Shown here: positions 56,844 to 64,000 of the stretch, piece by piece | Layout: each line of letters opens with the position of its first letter | How positions within the stretch are numbered: position 1 is the stretch's first letter | Assembly: GCF_005885605.1 (NCBI RefSeq) | Contig: NZ_SZVP01000002.1 | Span: 1-64,000 of the forward strand | DNA length: 64,000 nucleotides | Direction: 5' to 3' | Source of the DNA: Colwellia ponticola | Lineage (GTDB): Bacteria; Pseudomonadota; Gammaproteobacteria; Enterobacterales; Alteromonadaceae | Translations under genes and position numbers: made by a program | Notes under the pieces: generated by a model | Database searches by the model: none | Seen by the model: the letters and a program-made list of their open reading frames with translations, nothing else | Told to the model about the DNA's origin: nothing

Positions 56844-59159
56844 ATGAGCTATCAAGTTTTAGCAAGAAAATGGCGTCCAAAAAATTTCCAACAACTGATG
56901 GGGCAAGAGCATGTCGTTAATGTACTTGCTAATGCTTTATCTCAACAGCGTTTACACCATGCTTACCTTTTTACCGGGACGCGCGGCGTAGGCAAAACCA
57001 CTATTGCGCGAATTTTTGCTAAAAGTTTAAATTGTCAGTTAGGTATTACAGATAAACCGTGCGGAAAATGTGATGCCTGTATTGATATTGATCAAGGGCG
57101 TTTTGTTGACCTGTTAGAAATAGATGCAGCTTCTAAAACGAAAGTCGATGATACTCGTGAAATTCTAGATAATGTGCAATATGCGCCTAGTCGAGGGAGA
57201 TTTAAAGTTTACTTGATAGATGAGGTGCATATGCTCTCTCGTCACAGTTTTAATGCTTTACTGAAAACGCTTGAAGAGCCACCAGAGCATGTTAAATTTA
57301 TTTTAGCGACCACTGATCCGCAAAAACTGCCGATTACCGTCTTATCACGCTGTTTGCAATTTCATTTAAAAGCTTTAACGGTTAACCAAATTGAAGATAA
57401 GCTTGCTGAAATATTATCTCAAGAGCAGGTGAGTCATGAGCCAGGTTGTCTTACGTTATTAGCCAAAGCTGCTCGTGGCAGTATGCGCGATTCATTAAGT
57501 TTAACCGATCAAGCAATTGCTCAAGGTCAAGGTAATATTAGTTTGGCTAACATCCAACAAATGTTGGGTGGTATTGATCAAAACTGGGTTTATCAACTGC
57601 TTATTGCGTTACTAAAGCAAGACAGCCAAGAGCTAATGGCGCTTTCACAAGAAATAGCAGGCTATGCGCCAAGCTATAGCCGCTTATTTGCGGAATTAAT
57701 TCAACTCTTTCATCAAATAGCATTGCTACAGATAGTTGACCAACATTTTGATCTACCTGCTGATTTACTGGTATTACTGAAAAAATTTAGTCAGGCAATG
57801 TCACCTGAAGATGTGCAGCTTTATTATCAAATAAGCTTAAATGGCCGAAAAGATTTACCTTATGCTTTTGATGAGCAAGCGGCTTTTGATATGACGTTAT
57901 TGCGATTATTAGCATTTAAACCTATGCAAAAGTCAGCACTTACTGACGTGCCTAGTATTGATAATGAAAGCAGCATGGCTGATTTAGATGTTGTTGATAG
58001 CACTGACAAAAATACACAGCTCAACAATATTGATATAAGTAACGCTAACTCGCCGAAACCTACAGTAGCTTCATCTAATATAGATACGAGAGCTGAGCCG
58101 AGAGTAGAGCAGAATGAAGAGCCCGTATTTGAAAAAACCAGGGTAGAAAAGCTAGATAACGTTGAAGCTGAATATGCTCCTGAAACGCAAGTAGATATGG
58201 CTAGTGATTATTTTCATAGAATTGAAAACGATGCTAATACCACGCTAAAAGTTGATGAAACAGAAGCGAATATACAGTCGTTAAATGAGTTAAATCAGTT
58301 AAATGAATTAAATGAGCAAATGCTGGCTATTGAACAGCAAGCCACAGAGTTTAACGATAATACCTTTGAGCAGTACACGTCGGGAGCAACACAGGCTTAT
58401 CAACAGCCAGCTGAAGAGAGTGCTATTCCTGCAGAGCAAGTATTACCTTCAACTATTCAAACACCGTCAGATAACAGACCCGCTAGCCTCTCAAATGAGC
58501 AAGCAGGGCAATTGAGTATTGATAGTCCGGTAGGCTCAGTATTAGCAACACGTAATATGTTACGCAGTCGAAAAAAAGCATTGGAGAAGCAAACAAAAAA
58601 GTCCAGTGACGCAACGCTGCGTCAACCTAACAATGGTGACAGCACTAACATTGATACGAGCGTTAAGCTATCGAGAGAGACGCAATCAATAACAGTAGAG
58701 CCTTTAGTTATAGCACCTGAGCCAGACGTTGTGTTTCATCAAGACAATATTGACCCGACAAAAATAACTAAAGCGAATCAAGTGGATAAATGGGCGCATA
58801 TGATCGATTCAATGCAGCTTACCGCACGTGTGAGGCAATTAGCGATTAATGCTACCATTAGCGAAAATTCTACCGACGATAACCTGATCCTTAAACTCAA
58901 TCAGGCGACGAAGCATTTAAATACTGACTTTGCTCAACAGCAACTACAAAGCTATATTTGTGAGTACTTATCCAGAAAAGTCACTGTTACTCTCGATATT
59001 GTTGAAGAGACTGTTGCCGACCCTTACCAAATTCAAGTACAAATAAATGATAAGCGACTTGAGTATGCTAAAGGTTTAATAAAAGAAGATGACTTTGTTC
59101 AGGCTTTGCAAAATGTTTTTCAAGCGCAGTTAAGTGAAGAGAGTATATCGCCACGGTAA
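56844..59159 (+). CDS. dnaX: DNA polymerase III subunits tau and gamma
   Basis: DnaX is the clamp-loader ATPase; tau also binds the polymerase core and DnaB. ATG 56844 gives MSYQVLARKWRPKNF; a TTG two codons earlier is unlikely. Walker A GTRGVGKT is at about residue 45, followed by a zinc module (CGKCDAC), LIDEVHMLSRHSFNALLKTL, and the SRC sensor VLSRCLQF. A long acidic linker (about 365-570) precedes the C-terminal tau domains (about 640-771). A programmed -1 frameshift signal at 58571-58624 would yield a shorter gamma. Tau is about 771 residues against 643 in E. coli. Confidence 0.96.
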   Translation: MSYQVLARKWRPKNFQQLMGQEHVVNVLANALSQQRLHHAYLFTGTRGVGKTTIARIFAKSLNCQLGITDKPCGKCDACIDIDQGRFVDLLEIDAASKTKVDDTREILDNVQYAPSRGRFKVYLIDEVHMLSRHSFNALLKTLEEPPEHVKFILATTDPQKLPITVLSRCLQFHLKALTVNQIEDKLAEILSQEQVSHEPGCLTLLAKAARGSMRDSLSLTDQAIAQGQGNISLANIQQMLGGIDQNWVYQLLIALLKQDSQELMALSQEIAGYAPSYSRLFAELIQLFHQIALLQIVDQHFDLPADLLVLLKKFSQAMSPEDVQLYYQISLNGRKDLPYAFDEQAAFDMTLLRLLAFKPMQKSALTDVPSIDNESSMADLDVVDSTDKNTQLNNIDISNANSPKPTVASSNIDTRAEPRVEQNEEPVFEKTRVEKLDNVEAEYAPETQVDMASDYFHRIENDANTTLKVDETEANIQSLNELNQLNELNEQMLAIEQQATEFNDNTFEQYTSGATQAYQQPAEESAIPAEQVLPSTIQTPSDNRPASLSNEQAGQLSIDSPVGSVLATRNMLRSRKKALEKQTKKSSDATLRQPNNGDSTNIDTSVKLSRETQSITVEPLVIAPEPDVVFHQDNIDPTKITKANQVDKWAHMIDSMQLTARVRQLAINATISENSTDDNLILKLNQATKHLNTDFAQQQLQSYICEYLSRKVTVTLDIVEETVADPYQIQVQINDKRLEYAKGLIKEDDFVQALQNVFQAQLSEESISPR
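58571..58624 (+). promoter_or_regulatory. dnaX: Programmed -1 frameshift signal in dnaX
   Basis: The slippery heptamer A-AAA-AAG (58595-58601) is in the zero-frame phase ACA AAA AAG. GGAGAAG lies about 10 bases upstream (58583-58589), as a Shine-Dalgarno-like stimulator. A perfect hairpin TGACGCA-ACGC-TGCGTCA (58607-58624) starts 5 bases downstream. After slipping, translation reads GTC CAG TGA and stops, giving gamma of about 588 residues. A second heptamer A-AAA-AAA in the same phase is at 58571-58577 and leads to the same stop. Confidence 0.85.
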
Positions 59160-59308
59160 TCTTAATGTCTTGTCTGTGCCGCTATTATATTGGCTCTATA
59201 ATAAGTCTAAATAGAGTAAAATTATTTCATTTACGTTCAAAACCTGAAGTGTTTCAGGTAAAATAGTTACATCAATAATTAGTTAACTTAGCAAAACCGG
59301 AGAATATC

Positions 59309-59635
59309 ATGATGAAAGGTGGAATGGGCAATTTAATGAAACAAGCCCAACAAATGCAAGCTAAAATGGCTAAAGCGCAGGAAGAATTAGCGCATATGGA
59401 AGTGGTTGGCGAAGCCGGAGCTGGTATGGTTAAAGTAACCATGACAGGCAGCCATAGTGTTCGCCGTGTTGAGCTTGATGAAAGCTTAATGTCTGATGAT
59501 AAAGATATGATTGAAGACTTACTTGCTGCTGCGGTAAATGATGCGGTACGTCGTGTTGAAGAGCAAAATAAAGAAAAAATGGGCGCACTAACTGGCGGTA
59601 TGCAATTACCACCAGGGATGAAAATGCCTTTTTAG
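59309..59635 (+). CDS. ybaB: Nucleoid-associated protein YbaB/EbfC
   Basis: This 108-residue DNA-binding protein has [20 protein letters not shown] at the N-terminus and a C-terminal glycine/methionine/proline tail. Two ATGs are adjacent (59309 and 59312), with GGAG 6-9 bases upstream. It lies between dnaX and recR, the conserved position. Confidence 0.95.
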   Translation: MMKGGMGNLMKQAQQMQAKMAKAQEELAHMEVVGEAGAGMVKVTMTGSHSVRRVELDESLMSDDKDMIEDLLAAAVNDAVRRVEEQNKEKMGALTGGMQLPPGMKMPF

Positions 59636-59688
59636 TGTTGATATTGAGTCTATGTTTGCTAGAAAATAGCGCATAGTAAGTGTCTGAT

Positions 59689-59718
59689 AAAAAGCTCAAT
59701 ATTTTCTTGAGCTTTTTT
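59689..59718 (+). terminator. Terminator after ybaB
   Basis: AAAAAGCTCAA-N7-TTGAGCTTTTTT with a T-run, 54 bases after the ybaB stop. recR probably has its own promoter or depends on read-through. Confidence 0.85.
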
Positions 59719-59807
59719 ATTGCTTTATTGCTTTATTGCTATCGTTATATCACTCGTTTTATGATTTATCTTATTACTACTTAATCCCTTAAAAATAGAC
59801 ACTATTT

Positions 59808-60413
59808 ATGAAATTTAGTCCTTTAGTGCAAGAGTTAATTGATTCACTTAAGTGTTTACCTGGCGTTGGTGCTAAATCAGCACAACGTATGGCTTTTCAG
59901 TTGCTTGAACGTAATCGACGTGGTGGCAGTAAACTCGCGAGTACATTGGCTAAAGCGATGACAGATATTGGCCATTGCCAACAATGTCGTAATTTTACCG
60001 AAGAAGTGTTATGTGAAATTTGCCAATCGCCAAAACGAAAAATTGCCACTACCTTGTGTATTGTTGAAACGCCAGGTGACGTTATTGCCATTGAGCAAAC
60101 AGGAGAGTTTGCTGGTCGCTACTTTGTTTTAATGGGCCATTTATCACCGATTGATGGTATAGGACCCGATGATTTAGGTTTAGATATTTTAGCGAAGCAA
60201 TTTGCTACCGGACAATTTAGCGAAGTTATTTTAGCAACCAACCCAACGGTGGAAGGTGAAGCTACGGCTCACTTTATTGCTGAACTTGCTCAACAGTATC
60301 ATGTTAATATCTCTAGGATTGCTCATGGTGTCCCTGTAGGTGGAGAACTAGAGTATGTTGACGGTAATACCTTGTCTCATGCTTTTTCAGGACGAAAAAA
60401 CTATTTTATTTAG
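59808..60413 (+). CDS. recR: Recombination protein RecR
   Basis: RecR, with RecF and RecO, loads RecA at gaps. The 201-residue protein has the helix-hairpin-helix [14 protein letters not shown] (about residue 16), the four-cysteine zinc finger (CQQCRNF...CEIC) and a Toprim domain ([30 protein letters not shown]). Confidence 0.96.
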   Translation: MKFSPLVQELIDSLKCLPGVGAKSAQRMAFQLLERNRRGGSKLASTLAKAMTDIGHCQQCRNFTEEVLCEICQSPKRKIATTLCIVETPGDVIAIEQTGEFAGRYFVLMGHLSPIDGIGPDDLGLDILAKQFATGQFSEVILATNPTVEGEATAHFIAELAQQYHVNISRIAHGVPVGGELEYVDGNTLSHAFSGRKNYFI

Positions 60414-60536
60414 TTAACTGTTATCCTAAACTTAACTAAGAAATTTTGATACATAGTGAATAATTACTGTAATACGACCAAAAGTTAGTATAGTAACGTT
60501 GAATAAGCCTGTAGTGGATTATGTCGTTGATCAAAA

Positions 60537-60947
60537 TCAACCGCCTGTCAATTTAACCTTAAAACCAGCTTTCTCTAACACTTGTTGTATTACTTCTCGT
60601 TTATCACCCTGAACTTCTATGGTTTCATCAACCACGGAACCACCACTACCACAGGTTTTTTTTAGCTTTTTAGCTAACTCTTTAAGCGCTTTATTATCCA
60701 GCCCTAAACCACTGATAACAACAACGCCTTTACCTTTTCGCCCTTTGGTTTCACGTCTTACTTTAGCAAAACCATCGCTAGGAGTAACCGTTTTTTCTTG
60801 TTGCTGGTTAATTCGACCACTGTCCGTTGAGTAAACGAGAGAATCATCACTGGTTGCGGATGTGCTAGGAACAGCTGTATCGGGATCAACTGGTGCTTTA
60901 CCAAATGCGCTGGCTAAATCACGTAAACTAGATAAGTTATTCTTCAT
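60537..60947 (-). CDS. yciH: SUI1/eIF1-family translation factor YciH
   Basis: This 136-residue protein has a C-terminal SUI1 domain (about residues 58-136: KGRKGKGVVVISGLGLDN, LKKTCGSGGSVVDETIEVQG) and a disordered N-terminal 55 residues. YciH is the bacterial eIF1 homologue and affects start-codon fidelity. It is convergent with recR and separated from etfA by a terminator. Confidence 0.92.
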   Translation of the reverse strand: MKNNLSSLRDLASAFGKAPVDPDTAVPSTSATSDDSLVYSTDSGRINQQQEKTVTPSDGFAKVRRETKGRKGKGVVVISGLGLDNKALKELAKKLKKTCGSGGSVVDETIEVQGDKREVIQQVLEKAGFKVKLTGG

Positions 60948-61023
60948 AAAACACCTATTACTATTAATTACTGTTTATTGCGTATCATTTCATTACTAAT
61001 GTTACAGTTAATATAAAAAACGC

Positions 61024-61076
61024 AAAAAAAAACCATGTTAATGGGTAAATTTAATTACTCATTAATACGGTTTTTA
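61024..61076 (-). terminator. Terminator of the etfBA operon
   Basis: Read on the minus strand, AAACCGTATTAATGAGTAA pairs imperfectly with TTACCCATTAACATGGTTT and is followed by nine T's. It lies between etfA and yciH. Confidence 0.75.
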
Positions 61077-61132
61077 TTATAACAATATTAGATTAAGTCT
61101 AACACTGTTGTTAGACTTAACTTATCGCTAGT

Positions 61133-62059
61133 TTATAGTTTACTTTCTAATTCAGGTAACGCGTCAAATAAATCAGCAACAATACCGTAATCAGCGACTT
61201 GGAAGATAGGTGCTTCAGGGTCTTTATTAATAGCAACAATAACTTTTGAATCTTTCATACCGGCTAAATGCTGAATCGCACCACTAATGCCTACCGCAAT
61301 GTATAAGTCAGGAGCAACAATTTTACCTGTTTGACCCACTTGCATATCGTTAGGAACAAAGCCAGCATCAACAGCCGCGCGAGATGCACCAATGGCAGCG
61401 CCTAGCTTATCAGCAATACCATCTAGCAATTTAAAGTTATCGCCATTTTGCATACCACGACCACCAGAAATAACCACACTCGCAGCGCCTAAATCAGGAC
61501 GCTCAGATACGGTTAATTCATCACTTACATGGCTTGATATACCCGCATCAGTAACAATATCTAAGTTAATTATCTCAGCGTTGCCATCACTAGCAACCGC
61601 ATCAAAACCAGTGGTACGTACTGTAATCACTTTCTTGCTATCTAGGCTTTGCACTGTCGCAATAGCATTACCGGCATAAATAGGTCGTACAAAAGTATCG
61701 CTACTTTCAACGTCAATGATGTCAGAGATTTGAGCAACATCTAATAGCGCCGCTACTCTAGGCATAAAGTTTTTGCCAGTAGTAAGTGCTGTGGCAAAAA
61801 TATGCTCATAATCGCTAGCTACTTCAGTAACCAATAGACTGATATTTTCAGCTAATTGATGTTCGTAAGCTGCATTATCACAAGCTAGTACTTTACCTAC
61901 ACCATTTACTTTTGCTGCCGCTTCAACAACAGCCTGACAATTAAAACCAGCAACGAGTAAGGTAATATCACTACCTACCTTTTGAGCTGCTGCTACAGTT
62001 TTTAGCGTTTCAGCTTTTAATGAGTTGTTGTCGTGTTCAGCAATTACTAAAATACTCAT
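61133..62059 (-). CDS. etfA: Electron transfer flavoprotein subunit alpha
   Basis: EtfA holds the FAD of the ETF heterodimer, which accepts electrons from acyl-CoA dehydrogenases. The 308-residue protein has the C-terminal FAD motif ([31 protein letters not shown]). It overlaps the etfB stop by four bases, so the two are translationally coupled. Confidence 0.96.
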   Translation of the reverse strand: MSILVIAEHDNNSLKAETLKTVAAAQKVGSDITLLVAGFNCQAVVEAAAKVNGVGKVLACDNAAYEHQLAENISLLVTEVASDYEHIFATALTTGKNFMPRVAALLDVAQISDIIDVESSDTFVRPIYAGNAIATVQSLDSKKVITVRTTGFDAVASDGNAEIINLDIVTDAGISSHVSDELTVSERPDLGAASVVISGGRGMQNGDNFKLLDGIADKLGAAIGASRAAVDAGFVPNDMQVGQTGKIVAPDLYIAVGISGAIQHLAGMKDSKVIVAINKDPEAPIFQVADYGIVADLFDALPELESKL

Positions 62060-62808
62060 GAGATCACCTTGGCTTCATTTTTTAATTTTTCAACTAATTC
62101 ATCAATACTTTCTACCACTATACCGGCTTGGCGTTCTGCCGGTGGTGTCACTTTTAATAACTTAGTACGCGCGCTTAAATCAATACCAAAATCTGCTGCT
62201 GCTTTAACGTCTAATGGCTTGCGTTTAGCTTTCATTATATTTGGTAATGAAGCGTAACGCGGTTCATTTAAGCGTAAGTCAGTGGTTACAATGGCAGGTA
62301 AATTAAGTGCAAGTGTTTGTAAACCGCCATCAATTTCACGGGTAACATTGACTTTATCGCCTTCAACTTTAACTACTGAGGCGAAGGTACCTTGTGGCAT
62401 ACCTGTTAGTGCTGCTAGCATTTGACCTGTTTGGTTGTTATCGCTGTCAATAGATTGTTTACCTAAAATAACAAGCTGAGGTTGTTCTTCTTCAACAACT
62501 TTCTGTAATAACTTGGCTATATTTAGTGCATCTAAGTTTTCATTAGTGTCAATTTGTATAGCGCGATCCGCACCTAAAGCTAATGCCGTACGTAATTGCT
62601 CTTGGCAAGACTTATCACCAATAGAAATAGCAATGACTTCTGTCGCGATACCGGCTTCTTTTAAACGAACAGCCTCTTCAACAGCAATTTCACAAAAAGG
62701 ATTAATAGCCATTTTTGTATTGGCAAGATCTACATTCGAATGATCGGGTTTTACTCGAACTTTGACGTTATAGTCAATAACTCGTTTTATCGGAACTAGT
62801 ACTTTCAT
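62056..62808 (-). CDS. etfB: Electron transfer flavoprotein subunit beta
   Basis: This 250-residue ETF beta subunit begins [20 protein letters not shown]. The AMP-binding half has [16 protein letters not shown] and the conserved [20 protein letters not shown] segment. It is the first gene of the etfBA operon and divergent from the ETF-ubiquinone oxidoreductase gene. Confidence 0.96.
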   Translation of the reverse strand: MKVLVPIKRVIDYNVKVRVKPDHSNVDLANTKMAINPFCEIAVEEAVRLKEAGIATEVIAISIGDKSCQEQLRTALALGADRAIQIDTNENLDALNIAKLLQKVVEEEQPQLVILGKQSIDSDNNQTGQMLAALTGMPQGTFASVVKVEGDKVNVTREIDGGLQTLALNLPAIVTTDLRLNEPRYASLPNIMKAKRKPLDVKAAADFGIDLSARTKLLKVTPPAERQAGIVVESIDELVEKLKNEAKVIS

Positions 62809-62942
62809 CGTAGCCTCTGAAAAGGTATGTTAATTTACAAAATATAGTTAAAAGATACCTGTGGCTTACGTCAGCGTCAACGTAATCTTGATGGAAACTT
62901 TTAAACTAAGATACAATTTAAAAAAATGCTTATAACAGTGTA

Positions 62943-62971
62943 TTGCTTGGACATCTGTTGTAGGATACTAT
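62943..62971 (+). promoter_or_regulatory. Candidate promoter of the ETF-QO gene
   Basis: TTGCTT, 17 bp, TACTAT. The first of two palindromes begins at its last base, so a bound repressor would block initiation. Confidence 0.5.
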
Positions 62972-62986
62972 CAAACACTTGTTTGA
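62971..62986. promoter_or_regulatory. PsrA-type palindrome 1 between etfBA and etfD
   Basis: TCAAACA-CT-TGTTTGA, perfect 7-bp arms. The pattern CAAAC-N4-GTTTG fits the published PsrA (TetR-family fatty-acid regulator) site description. Confidence 0.6.
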
Positions 62987-62989
62987 ATA

Positions 62990-63005
62990 TCAAACGTACG
63001 TTTGA
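62990..63005. promoter_or_regulatory. PsrA-type palindrome 2 between etfBA and etfD
   Basis: TCAAACGTACGTTTGA is a perfect 16-bp palindrome. Its centre is 19 bp from that of the first palindrome, about two helical turns, so two dimers could bind side by side. Confidence 0.65.
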
Positions 63006-63079
63006 AATTTAGTATAGACTTTTAAAATACAAATTAAAATACAAATTAAAATACAAATATAATAACACTGGGAGAGCTT

Positions 63080-64000
63080 ATGGAACGCGAATCAATGGAA
63101 TTTGACGTAGTCATTGTTGGAGCAGGGCCTGCAGGCCTATCAACGGCTTGTCGACTAATGCAGCTAGCACAAGAGAAAGAGCAAGAGTTAATGGTTTGTG
63201 TTGTTGAGAAAGGCTCTGAGGTTGGCGCACACATTCTTTCCGGTGCTGTGTTTGAACCAAGGTCTTTAAATGAATTATTTCCAGACTGGCAAGCGCGTAA
63301 TGCGCCGTTAAATACTCAAGTAACTGGTGATGATATTTACTTACTGAATAATGAAGATTCAGGTGTTAAATTACCTCACTTTGCTGTTCCAAAAACAATG
63401 CATAATGACGGTAACTATATTGTCAGTATGGGTAACGTTTGTCGTTGGTTAGCTGAACAAGCTGAGCAACTAGGCGTTGAAATATTCCCTGGTTTCCCTG
63501 CGCAAAGTATTATTTATAATGATGATGGCAGTGTAGGTGGCGTTATTACTGGCGATATGGGGCTTGATGCCGACGGCAAAGAAAAAGATTCTTTTATGCC
63601 TGGTATGGAGTTGCGTGCAAAATACACCGTGTTTGCTGAAGGTTGTCGAGGGCATTTAGGTAAAGAGTTAATTGAAAAATTTAAGCTCGATGAACAAAGT
63701 TCACCACAGCACTATGGTTTAGGCTTTAAAGAAATTTGGGATATTGATCCTGAAAAACACCAACCTGGTTTGGTCGTGCATACTGCCGGTTGGCCACTAG
63801 ATAAAAAAACTAATGGTGGTGGATATCTTTATCATGCAGAAAATAACCAAGTGTTTGTCGGTTTAATTATTGATTTAAGTTATAGCAACCCACACTTAAG
63901 TCCTTTTGATGAGTTCCAACGTTATAAGCATCATCCTAAGATTAGTCAGTACCTCGAGGGCGGTAAGCGTGTTTCTTATGGTGCGCGCGCTATGGCTAAA
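63080..64000 (+). CDS. Electron transfer flavoprotein-ubiquinone oxidoreductase, N-terminal part (runs off window)
   Basis: The frame is open from ATG 63080 (GGGAGAG 4-10 bases upstream) through the last base; 307 codons are visible of roughly 540-550 expected. It has the FAD Rossmann motif DVVIVGAGPAGLSTACRL (about residues 9-26), VVEKGSEVGAHILSGAVFEP, and FAEGCRGHLGKELIEKF. The product takes electrons from ETF to ubiquinone at the inner membrane. The C-terminal 4Fe-4S part lies beyond the window. It is divergent from etfBA. Confidence 0.95.
   Translation, partial: MERESMEFDVVIVGAGPAGLSTACRLMQLAQEKEQELMVCVVEKGSEVGAHILSGAVFEPRSLNELFPDWQARNAPLNTQVTGDDIYLLNNEDSGVKLPHFAVPKTMHNDGNYIVSMGNVCRWLAEQAEQLGVEIFPGFPAQSIIYNDDGSVGGVITGDMGLDADGKEKDSFMPGMELRAKYTVFAEGCRGHLGKELIEKFKLDEQSSPQHYGLGFKEIWDIDPEKHQPGLVVHTAGWPLDKKTNGGGYLYHAENNQVFVGLIIDLSYSNPHLSPFDEFQRYKHHPKISQYLEGGKRVSYGARAMAK

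Overview
The window is chromosomal DNA from a low-GC marine gammaproteobacterium, most like Colwellia or a close Alteromonadales relative. This rests on the AT-rich composition, the Alteromonadales-style TonB-dependent receptors and TonB operon, and the gene order (fimV-truA-accD-folC-dedD-cvpA-purF, tig-clpP-clpX-lon-hupB-ppiD, sapABCDF-pspF / pspABC-ycjXF-phhAB-tyrR). Species identity is inferred from gene content only. Nearly all of the sequence is core genome. No insertion sequence with a transposase, no prophage and no CRISPR array was seen.

Layout. 1-7.7 kb: the end of fimV with a perfect 81-bp tandem repeat, then truA, accD, folC, a SPOR protein, cvpA and purF. 7.7-14 kb: a Yip1-family membrane protein, an unknown 101-residue protein, miaE, lpxH and ppiB divergent from cysS, and folD. 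14.2-15.1 kb: a tRNA cluster (Pro, Arg, His, Pro) followed by 112-bp tandem repeats that each carry the 3' end of tRNA-Pro. 15.4-24.2 kb: the proteostasis block tig, clpP, clpX, lon (with a sigma-32-type promoter), hupB and ppiD. 24.3-35.6 kb: the sapABCDF transporter and pspF on the minus strand, divergent from pspABC, then ycjX and ycjF. 35.8-40.8 kb: aromatic amino-acid catabolism (phhA, phhB, tyrR, fumarylacetoacetase family, maiA) with TyrR-box-like sites. 40.9-43.6 kb: a palindromic MITE-like element, a DUF3014 protein, the 4.5S SRP RNA, a ComFB-family protein and a PriC-like protein. 44.4-53.9 kb: a full TonB-dependent receptor, the truncated relic of a second one, and a six-gene DUF3450-TtpC-ExbB-ExbD-TonB-TPR operon. 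54.1-54.5 kb: a small secreted protein of CGEGK repeats resembling HvfA-type copper-binding RiPP precursors. 54.8-60.9 kb: a DUF1456 protein, a response regulator, apt, dnaX with a complete programmed frameshift signal, ybaB, recR and yciH. 61.1-64 kb: etfBA divergent from the ETF-ubiquinone oxidoreductase gene (cut by the window end), with two fatty-acid-regulator-type palindromes between them.

How the genes work together. The psp and sap genes form an envelope-stress and peptide-transport neighbourhood under PspF. phhA/phhB turn phenylalanine into tyrosine, and the last two steps of homogentisate breakdown lie beside their likely regulator TyrR. The TonB operon would energise outer-membrane receptors such as the one just upstream. 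etfBA and etfD pass electrons from acyl-CoA dehydrogenases to quinone.

The least ordinary items are the orphan CGEGK-repeat peptide, the tRNA-Pro-derived tandem repeats (organised like the E. coli tyrT locus), the dnaX recoding site, the MITE-like element and the decayed TonB receptor. All calls come from reading the sequence; no database search was run.
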